A stretch of DNA of 64,000 nt, taken from the NCBI GenBank assembly GCA_028551475.1, contig CM052361.1, forward strand, positions 22,767,491-22,831,490, given 5' to 3'. Every line of letters starts with the position of its first letter. The first letter of the stretch is position 1. The DNA comes from Casuarina equisetifolia. Lineage: Eukaryota > Streptophyta > Magnoliopsida > Fagales > Casuarinaceae. A model generated the notes under the pieces. That model made no database searches and was not told the DNA's origin. It was given only the letters and a program-made list of their open reading frames with translations. Positions 55,875 to 64,000 of the stretch are shown here, one piece after another. The position numbers were made by a program, and so were the translations under genes.

Positions 55875-56105
55875 CACTATTCAAGAATGATCCAAGGGTA
55901 GATATGGAAGGAATATGAGCCTAGTTTGGTAAGAAATGAAATAATTCTTCCGTTTTAAATGTACAAAAGATGTTCTCTTTTGTTAATTTTGGCAAACCAG
56001 CATCACCATCCAAAAATTGCTTTACTTGCCTGATGCTAGGCGTAGCTAATGGCATTGCTTGAGAGCCAACAAACCTACTTTCAAAACCAATACCAGTTCC
56101 TCCTA
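55875..56105 (-). pseudogene. LecRK relic I (kinase C-terminus)
   Basis: Minus-strand reading from about 56080: AMPLATPSIRQVKQFLDGDA, then GLPKLTKE and a decayed tail (FTFKTEE, HFLPN). Just upstream the sequence switches to the LecRK 5' flank (word GTTATCATTGAACGACTGG near 56150), so nearly the whole gene between promoter region and last 70 codons has been deleted. Confidence 0.8.
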
Positions 56106-56124
56106 TTCTTTCTCGGCAAGACAA

Positions 56125-59044
56125 GGTCTTCTCGGTAGCTGTTAAGAGTTATCATTGAACGACTGGTGATGACATTACTTTCAAGCAAGAAAACTATGCA
56201 CGACTGGTAATGACATTACTTTTTAGCAAGAAAACTATGTAAAGAATTGTTGTGATAGTTTATCTCAATAATTTGAAAATGCACAACTTTCTTTTTCAAA
56301 AAGCATGAAAATTCGTATGAGGATTGTCTATATAGAGATAAATTAGAAGTAACATATGCATACAATTAATCCGAATTATTTGTTGCAAATATCATGTTGA
56401 GGAAATGACTTAGTTATGCCCCTTCGACATGCTATCTAACCTTTTTGTCTATTCTTTAATCAAAAAATTTGGAATTGGAAATTAATTTTTTATAAATATA
56501 AAAGTCGTAACAAATATCATAACTTGTTACCCTCAATTACTTTCTAAGCTTCAAAAGCTTATTGCAACTGAAATTCGGCAGTTTTATTATTGCGGAAAAC
56601 TATTCATTTTTCTTCAAAAAGTACAAAAGTTCCACTAAAAAGCATAACTTTGAAAAGCTTTATTTCCATTTCTTCTATAGTAAAGCAAAAATATTAGTCT
56701 TCCAATGCTCTTTAGTTCCTTTTAGATAACGTGTCGCATGTGAATGAACCTTTCATATGTAAATAGGATGTTGAAACGCTTTTTAGGTGGAAAAATAAAC
56801 TGCACGAGCTTATTCCACGGATTTGAGGCTTTCCACTTCCATTCCTACATGATTCCTCAAGGTACTGATGGTTTTCTTTCCCTCCTGTTTTTCTAATTTT
56901 ATTTATTAAGTTACATTCACGTGATATCAGAATCGATTTGTTTATTTTAAGTCTCGTAATTTTTAATAATCTATATTTTTAATACGGATAGTCGAGTAAA
57001 CAAAAAGCAATAGCGTTAAGAATCTTTCATGTGGTTTGCTACCAGACAAACAGACTGTCATTGGTCGAAGCTGACCAACCATTTTTCTTTGCCTCCACGA
57101 TGAGATCATGGCAAACTCGGTTTTTGCTTCACCGCCTTTGAACAAAGTCTTGGCAAGCAAATTAAGCTTCTTTATTTTGGTCCTATCGCCTTTATCCATT
57201 TGGAGTGTGATTTATTTACACATGAGAAAATATTATCCAAATGCCCAACAACTCTTCCTTTGTCCTCTTCCGTTGTAAAGTAGTGTTGAGGGAATTGAAA
57301 TATTTTAGGTGTCAATCATGGGTTAAGACATCAATTAGTATCTTCATTGCTACAATAATATTTTCTAGCCACTAAAAGAATACGTGTACCAAATAACTTC
57401 ACAACATGTTAAAGACATCAAAACGTGAAAAACAATTGGAGACACATGAACGAAAGTAATTTGATCATCAAAAGTTTTGGAAATGAATGAAAATTCCAAC
57501 TCTGATAGTTATCCCTACCTATGAATAGTAAGACATGTTTGAATAGTATTAGAAGGCTCAAAACTTTAATATAAAATTAACTCTAAAGTTTATGAATACT
57601 TTCTTCATTTAAATTTTACTACAAGAAATGAAGTTTTTGTTGTGTCACATCCCCACATACCAAGTGTTATGCATACCAAGTTATACATACGATAAATTCA
57701 ACCTAAATTTAAATATTATGTCAAAAGGCTCAAAAACTCAACTTAAATGTTATTTATAATTCATTTTTATGCTTAGCAAGAGACTTTTATAAGATACATA
57801 CACTTCTAAATCCAAAAGTTCATAAAAGTTTCAAGATGTTTTTATGAAAAAAGGACAAATAGATTTGGAAAGTTCAATGGTAGGAGGGATGGCTATCTAT
57901 ATTGACTTGTAAAAATGAAGCTCAAGAAAGAGGAGAAGGCTTAAGGATAGGTTGATAAAAACAAAACCCTCTGAAGTAAGGCCATGATCAAGACACCAAC
58001 ATCTATTGCCAATTCAAGTGAAAGGCTAGGACAATAATATTAAAAGGAAGAAGTACATAACAATCGAATGAGAAAACTAAATTGCGATATGCAAACAAAT
58101 ACGGGTAATTTTGAGAATGGGAAATGATTACTTAAATGAATAACAATAAATAATACTTTAATCTAAAATTTAGGTGGAGTCAAAGACTCAAGAAATAGTA
58201 ATTGAATTACATTAGAAAAAGGGTGATATTTTGATTCTAAGAGGTATTTTGTCATAAAGTAGGAAGACAAACATCCTAAATCAACAGGGAGCCCTGATGT
58301 GGCAGTAGATGTCGCCATGCAGTGTGGAGGTTCGTTTCTTTCGGTGGCCGCAATTCTCCGTTGCTTCCGTATGAACAAACACGGCAACTTGAGAAAAGGA
58401 TATTCCGGCGCTTACAGCAAGAATTCAGCAAAACGGCCTCCTTTTCTTGGCCAGCGGCACCGCACGAAGTGATTGGATTCACCTGTTGGGAACGGTAGTT
58501 TCACTCCGATTGGCACGATCCCTGCTTCGCAGAATCGGAATAACCTTCCTTTGCTTCCTCCAATTGTAAACAAGAGCAAACTTTTTTCTCCGATCAGCGG
58601 TAAAAATTGGCAGGAGAAAAACGCAGTTTCTTTTGTTAAAGCGGCGCTCTGTTTTTGTAGCAGACGGCGCCAATTTCTGAAGCTTGAAGAAACACCGACG
58701 ATTCTCACACCAATCACTTGCAGGAGAAGAACAAATAGGCGGTGGAAGACACCGACATCTCGGCTTTTTGAGAGAATTCGGTTCCCCTGCTTCGACAAGC
58801 CTTTGTACTCTGTTTTTACTCTTTCAGAAACGGGATTCCGTGCATCCGTGTTGCGGTTTTTGTTACGACAGAGAAAGTAAAAGAATAATTTCTGCAGGGT
58901 ACTAAAAACGCAATTAGCCACACTAACAAGAAACACTCAATAACGATCTAAGAATCTTGCTACATTTTGGTAGTTTGACTTACACTGGTAGCTAATATCT
59001 GTTTCCAAGTCTAGATTTTATGGGGGAAACTCCGTACATCATTA
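56125..59044. other. 5' flank of I, spacer module and 3' flank of J
   Basis: 56146-56240 keeps the undisturbed copia 1 target region and contains a roughly 40-bp tandem duplication (CGACTGGTGATGACATTACT and CGACTGGTAATGACATTACT). 56805-56870 may hold another lectin ghost trace. 57060-57560 is a spacer-module copy. 57770-59044 matches the 3' flanks of C, E and G. The 58473-58880 plus frame and 58412-58936 minus frame overlap each other and are not kept in the other copies, so no gene is called. Confidence 0.5.
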
Positions 59045-59049
59045 TTAGG

Positions 59050-59375
59050 TATTGAACTTGGGGTTCCATCTCAAAACACTAGTGCATAGAGAGGAGTAGT
59101 CCAAGCCTATATAAAGTGCAAAGTTGCGTGCCATGGTACCGATGTGGGACTGGCTTCCCAACACTCCCCCGCAGTCACACATCACGTGGGCTTAGGCCAT
59201 GGCAGTGAGAGGTGGGGTCTATCACATCACCACACGGACACGTGGGTTGGCTCCGATACCATATTGAACCTAGGGTTCCATCTCAAAACACTAGTGCATA
59301 GAGAGGAGTAGCCCAGGCCTATATAAGGCGCAAAGTTGCGTACCACGGTACCGATGTGGGACTGGCTTCCCAACA
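59050..59375 (-). mobile_element. TRIM element 1 (326 bp)
   Basis: Two 114-bp direct repeats (59050-59163, 59262-59375; about 8 mismatches) enclose only 98 bp. Flanks are TTAGG on both sides (59045-59049, 59376-59380). In minus orientation the LTR begins TGTTGGGAAGCCAGTCCCAC and has a TATATAGG promoter word. It is followed by TGGTATCGGAGCC, an almost perfect tRNA-Met primer site, and the second LTR is preceded by purine tract GCGGGGGAG. This is the complete signature of a terminal-repeat retrotransposon in miniature, which has no genes and depends on other elements. It sits 17 bp beyond the J stop codon. Confidence 0.93.
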
Positions 59376-60268
59376 TTAGGAATTGTCCGACTCAACGACC
59401 ACTATTCAGGAATGATCCAAGGGTAGATATGGAAGCAACAGAAGACTGGCTTGGTAAGAAATCAGATGACTCATCCATTCTAAATGTTAAAAAGGAAGCT
59501 CTCTCTTTCGTTAATTTCGGCAATCAGTATCACCATCCAAAAACTGCATCACTTGCCTCAGGCTAGGCCTAGCTGATGGTATTGCCTGAGAGCACCGTAA
59601 ACCTACTTTTAAAACCAATAACATTTCTTCCTCCACATAATTTCCTTCCAATTTGGGATCACATGCATCAAGAATCGCTCCATTTCTCCAGCACTCGAAC
59701 ACCCAATCAACCAACATCATTCGTTCTGGCAGTCCCTGATGCTCTATAGGTCTTCTTCCACAAGCCACCTTGAGCATGAAAGTTCCAAAAGCATAAACAT
59801 CAGTACAAGTGGTTGCCTTCCCTACTCTCATAAGCTCTAGAGCTAAATAGCCAATAGTACCAACCACTCGGGTGGTTTGGGGATTGGTACCATGCACGTA
59901 TAATTTTGCAAGGCCAAAATCTCCTAACCTTGCATTTAGTTCAACATCTAGTAGAACGTTACTTGCTTTTACATCTTTATGTAGAACCACCTGTTCCCAA
60001 TCTTCATAAAGGTAAAGAAGGCCAAACGCTACCCCTCTGATAACTCGAAATTGTCGAGGCCAGTTAAGACTTAGGTTTATGTTGTGATACAAGAACTTGT
60101 CGAGACTTCCATTAGGCATATAATCATAGAGCAAAAGAAGCTCCCGCTTTTGCCGGCAATAGCCCAAGAGCTGCACTAAGTTCCTATGCCTCATTCTTCC
60201 CATGCTAACTATTTCCGCAACAAATTCCTTCGTCCCTTGTCTAGAGTCGTGGGAGACTTTTTTGACTG

Positions 60269-60641
60269 TGTAACGAAGGAACCACTTATCCAAAAGCCAG
60301 AATTGACTAGTAGTATAACCCGTCAATTACTTTTAAGCTCGTTATAGGTCCACCACACTCCACAGCCCGACTCTTGACAGGCCACATTTGAAACCCCTTG
60401 GGCTTGGACTCACAAGCCTAGTCTTACACTACAAGGGGGCCCGATCTCACGCTCTCTCAATTATCTCCCACCCATGTTGCCTCCTTGCCTCCTAGGGAAA
60501 AATCCCAGCAAACCCTTGCCCGGGAATCAAACCACGGAACGGGTGCCTGTTTTGATATCAAATTATAACGAGGGAACCACTGAACCAAAAGCCAGAACTA
60601 GCTAGTGGTGTGGCCCCTCAATTACTTTTAAGCTCGTTATA
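60269..60641 (-). mobile_element. TRIM element 2 (373 bp) in the kinase of J
   Basis: Two 78-bp direct repeats (60269-60346, 60564-60641; about 12 mismatches) enclose 217 bp. Flanks GACTG (60264-60268) and GACTA (60642-60646) are a 5-bp duplication with one change; paralogues read GACTGCAACTTG. In minus orientation the first LTR is followed by TTTGATATCAAAACAGGC, a degenerate tRNA-Met primer site, and a G-rich tract (GTGGAGTGTGGTGGACC) precedes the second. No coding capacity. Its repeats are more diverged than those of TRIM 1, and the family is different. Confidence 0.88.
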
Positions 60642-61496
60642 GACTACAACTTAAACACCAAACGATGCAAGCGTCCCTCTTTAAACCTTTCCAAAACCTC
60701 CAGCTCCAAGAAGATGTGCGTCTCTGAAACCTCGGGTTGCATTGTGAAGATCCTTATAGGTAAATCTATGAGGACCATATCCCTCTTCCCAATCTTCACG
60801 TACTTCTTCAGGTTTCTTCCGCCACAAGATGAAAGCAGCTCCGAGGATCGTTATAAGCACAATCCCAGCTGCTATTAGTAATCTCAAGACTACTGTTTTC
60901 TCATTCCTTTTGTTCCCTTGGGGAAGGGAAGGAAGGCTCCGAACTTCAAGACTTTGTGCTGGTCCGCTAGTATTAAAGCTCCATCCTAGAAGGTAATGGT
61001 CACTTGAAATGGAACCCGTGGATGCGGAAAAACCAACATACATATGTTCCAAGAGAATTTTAGACAGATTAATGGACTTTGACAATAGTGGTCGATTTGG
61101 CTTTGGAATTCCAATCGGGGCAAGTGTTACATTCAGTACCTTTTCTGCTTCATCATACTCTATCCAAAGGTGCATTGGATTCCCACTGGCGAGCTCCAAG
61201 CTTTTATTCTTCCCTTCTTTATCCGAAAAATACATTGCAGGAGCTGATTTAGCCGGCATGAGGTCGTTCATATAAATTCCTACATGATTCTCGTTGGTAT
61301 CTCGGAGTTCAGGGTACAAGACTGTATCAAGCAAAATGGCCAAGATGTGGTTTGTAGGGAGACCGTTGTGGGAATTATTGAATAGGCCCAGGAAATGACC
61401 TGCTAGAGCATGGTGAAATCCGTGGAGGGAGCGATGGTGAAGGCAATGCCGTGACCACCATGATTTGGATATTGGGGAACCATGTCAAACATAAAG

Positions 61497-61957
61497 TGTT
61501 ACGGGCTTCAATTAAGAGCTGGGCTTAAGTGGCGGGCCTACTCGGGTTGATTGGTTGGAAGCCCAATGGTGTAGGCATTTGGCAGGACTAAGGGGGGATC
61601 GAAGGGGCATTGACCATTGTTGGAAGTTTCTGGAGTCTCGGTCGCAGACTCGTCTGGCGGTTTGGGTTCCCGACAACGAGCCCGTCTCTCTTCTCATTCT
61701 TTTGTCACTTTCTCTCCATTTCGATCCGTCCCTCTCTTTTCTTTCCTCCCTTTTCTCTTGTCTCTTTTACCTTGTCTCTATTCCCTTTGTCCTTTTCCTA
61801 GATCCTTTGGTGGGGTGCGCCCAAAAGCAGTCAAGATTCCTCACAACGCTCGTTCTCGCAAGGGGATCCTCGGTCAGGCACCGTCCGAAGGTCCAATCAC
61901 CCGATCGAAGGCGAAGATTCCGAGTCAAGCTCTGGAGGAAGGAACACCACTGTTACA
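61497..61957. mobile_element. solo LTR, 461 bp, in the lectin domain of J
   Basis: It begins TGTTACGGGC, ends CCACTGTTACA, and is flanked by identical TAAAG words (61492-61496 region and 61958-61962). Paralogous genes read AAACACAAAGTTTGTAG without a break. The centre (61680-61800) is a strong pyrimidine tract on the plus strand. The 138-codon frame at 61555-61971 crosses the right border and is chance. Confidence 0.85.
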
Positions 61958-62234
61958 TAAAGTTTGTATAAAATGAAACAAAAGAAGTTAAATTGGATGA
62001 GGTTGTTTTGAATTTTATCGGAAATGGGTAGAAAGCATGACCACTTTCTACTGTCGAAAAATGGGTTAGCTGCAACAAACCATTGGGATGGATTTTTGCA
62101 ATTCCATCAAGATGCAGTTTGGCATCACGGAATCCGTTGTAGATGAAATGGTTTTCATCTTCAGCGGTGGCCAAGGGAATAGGGAAAACAAAAAGAACTA
62201 TGAGAAAATGGAGTGATCTAAGAATTACAGCCAT

Positions 62235-64000
62235 TGGGAAATGGTTTCCTTTCTGTTTCAGAAGGCTTTTCTTTGTTTAAATACTAATGGCTCACTTTTT
62301 TCAACATCGCTGACAACTTCCAGCCACCTTTGTTGACACTTCAAAAGAGGGTCTCAACTTACCGAAAAAGTTCTTTGATCAAAAAATTCTGCATTTGTTT
62401 TGTTCATTGAGAAGAAAGTGACCCCGCAAGAAAGTAATTGGGTATCTCTTCAACAAATGGCGAGATAATTCATATTTGCATAGATATTGGAGATGAGAGA
62501 AGAAAAAGAAATACAATGTGTTGTAGGAAAACCGAAAAAAAAAGAGTAGAAAAACTTATAATATACTGCGAAGGATATATTTGAGATTTAGATTTGGAAA
62601 AAACACTAATGTTTTTCTAAGTTTTAATAGTAAAGTTCTTCCTCTCACTCTATAGTAAAAATAAGCTTGAATTAATTTAAACTGTGTTAATCTTTGTGCA
62701 CTTCCATCGTAGAGTTTTATTATCGTGTTTAATTTCACAGATATCTAGTTCAAACTATCCTAAATTTTAAGCAGCGATACTATTCATGTGAACAATAACT
62801 CCTTCTGATGTGAATAGTACTAAAGGCATCAAAACTTACGGGCTTGTGGAAAATGTTGTTGTCGACTTTGATAAAGCGTCAAAACGTGAAAATCAATGGA
62901 AGTTCACATATATGCTGGCGTGCTCATGAACATCCTTTCTAAGCTGAAGATGATCTCTTATAGTGACCCTTTTAAAACGGCGTTGATGTCAACTTTATCT
63001 TTGTACAGTCTCATAAATATAACTAGAAAAATGATTCTTTTAAAGTATTTTCCAATGTTTCTTTCACCTGTTTGTCGGAGAACGTGGCTATTTTCCCGAA
63101 TATGTCTGCAAGAGTATCTCAGAGTGGTTGTTGGGTCCTGACTAGTTGGTCTTACACGTTTCCCTCGCCTTCCCATTAAGAGAAAATGAAGAATCGAAGA
63201 ACTGTTTTCAGTATCTATTTAACTGTTTTCAGAATCGAAGAAAAATTATTCTTCCCGTGATTTTTGGAAAATAGCAAAAATAGTATATTGCAATGACTAG
63301 CGTAACATCACTTGAATTAAAAAATAAAAAATAAAAGGAATAAAGAAGAAAGCTTATAATAATTTTCCTAGCAGTGTGAGTGGAAGTTTTTTAAACCAAA
63401 AGTAATAGCATTAGGAAACTTCAATGGGGTGGCAGCGGAATAAAGAAGCCGCCATTGTTTTTTTTCAAAAAAAAAATGGCAGACAAAGGGCCAGTGGAGC
63501 TTGATGTTTCAAACTTGTGACCTTTTTAATCCCAGCCTACCGAACCAAAAACATATTGACCAAGAAGTCGCCATTGATCGAAGCTAACCAATGATTTTGC
63601 CGTACCTTCCTGGTGAAATTCATGGCTGAGGGACCGATTCTTTCTTTAATACTTCTGTGGAGTAACGTTGAGAGAGTTACAGTAATTAATGTCTTGAACA
63701 TCGGTTAAATATATCAAATAGCAATGAAAATAGTTTCGCAGATAAGAGTCTCTAATGCAGAGAGAGATAGGGAATGCAATACATGCCACAAAATGAATGA
63801 AAATAAGCATATAATATTATTTTGGACTTTGGTTGTGCATCAAAACGTGAAAAGCAATGGAAACAAGTGAAAGGGAATTATTTAGTTGTTTAAAATCTCA
63901 TTAAATGATTGAAAGTCCACGTCGGATGGCTAATATACCCACGAAAAGGAGGACTTTTAATGGAAAGACAAACGGACTCCCTTTGTGAGCTATAGATTTA
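62235..64000. other. 5' flank of J, spacer and module copy, no gene
   Basis: TATA-like ATTTAAAC is near 62275 on the minus strand. 62420-62790 is shared with the flank of G. 63090-63200 matches the right arm of the inverted repeats (GTCTGCAAGAGTATCTC, ACACGTTTCCCTCGC). 63440-64000 is a copy of the dispersed module, preceded by a T-tract facing an A-tract (63456-63480). Window ends within spacer. Confidence 0.55.

Larger units (their letters stand above)
59392..62234 (-). pseudogene. LecRK pseudogene J with two retroelement insertions
   Basis: The ATG at 62234 starts MAVILRSLHFLIVLFVFPIP and a good lectin N-terminus (ENHFIYNGFRDAKLHLDGIA). At SFYTNF the gene is interrupted by a solo LTR (61497-61957). 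Beyond it a 1-bp deletion near 61410 shifts the frame, then lectin, TM (about 60830-60890) and juxtamembrane sequence read to [10 protein letters not shown]. There TRIM 2 (60269-60641) is inserted. Kinase resumes at TVKKVSHDSRQG, with VLHKDVKASN (HRD to HKD), LGDFGLAKLY and ALE in place of APE, to FLDGDTD, where another 1-bp deletion (near 59515) ends the frame early. Old stop TGA is at 59392-59394. Dead, but most codons are recognisable. Confidence 0.92.

Noticed and set aside
58473..58880. 135-codon plus frame, with an overlapping 174-codon minus frame at 58412-58936
   Set aside because: The homologous flanks at 11.5, 23.8 and 43.8 kb do not keep either frame open. It is 3'-flank sequence of LecRKs.
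59245..59265. tRNA-like sequence near CTCCGATACCA
   Set aside because: It is the primer-binding site of TRIM 1, complementary to the tRNA-Met 3' end; no cloverleaf is present.
61555..61971. 138-codon plus frame rich in Leu, Ser and Phe
   Set aside because: It lies in a pyrimidine tract of a solo LTR and crosses the LTR border into LecRK antisense sequence.

Overview
This window is nuclear DNA of a flowering plant, most likely a eudicot. It carries intronless L-type lectin receptor kinase (LecRK) genes, Ty1/copia elements with tRNA-Met-type primer sites, TRIMs, L1-type LINE tails and a fragment that reads as the plastid protein Rubisco activase. There is no prokaryotic gene organisation. No tRNA, rRNA or CRISPR locus was seen.

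The backbone is a tandem array of LecRK units. All LecRK-like sequences lie on the minus strand, so 5' flanks are to the right of each gene. I recognise copies A (55-1098), C (12144-14144), D (16296-17745), E (23856-25660), F (31608-31748), G (37781-39778), H (45530-52619), I (55875-56105) and J (59392-62234). Only C is an uninterrupted full-length gene (666 aa: signal peptide, legume lectin, TM helix, complete RD-type kinase). G is nearly intact but has two in-frame stops. A, D, E, H and J are multiply broken, and F and I are short relics. Further highly decayed lectin fragments lie in the 5' intergenic part of several units (8.3, 14.6-15.2, 19.2-20.0, 40.9 and 42.0 kb), which suggests the ancestral unit held a second, older LecRK. 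The 5' and 3' flanks are repeated between units, and one clear segmental duplication links 7.66-10.02 kb with 41.35-43.69 kb.

Onto this array retroelements have landed, many with readable 5-bp target duplications. There are three Ty1/copia elements on the minus strand: 1216-6187, 25661-30632 (3' part of one LTR deleted) and 45984-51077. A family of about 1.1-1.3 kb solo LTRs gives copies ending at 54 and at 28957-30074, 32773-34027 and 44233-45524. Three other solo LTRs lie at 21920-22301, 36760-37401 and 61497-61957. Two TRIMs lie at 59050-59375 and 60269-60641, and three 5'-truncated LINE tails at 15380-16295, 31271-31595 and 34762-35208. Many sit inside LecRK coding sequence. H was split by a 5.1-kb copia element in its kinase domain and also has a solo LTR inserted at its last codon. 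J holds a solo LTR in the lectin domain, a TRIM beside the P-loop and another TRIM just past the stop codon.

Functionally the window offers one plausible plasma-membrane receptor kinase (C), probably sensing extracellular ligands in defence or development as known for LecRKs, plus a graveyard of its paralogues. The most unexpected items are the Rubisco activase fragment at 53660-53911, the duplicated inverted repeats at 8.3-9.2 and 42.0-42.8 kb, the two TRIMs, and the ghost lectin relics. I did not find a new multi-gene system. All comparisons were made by eye.
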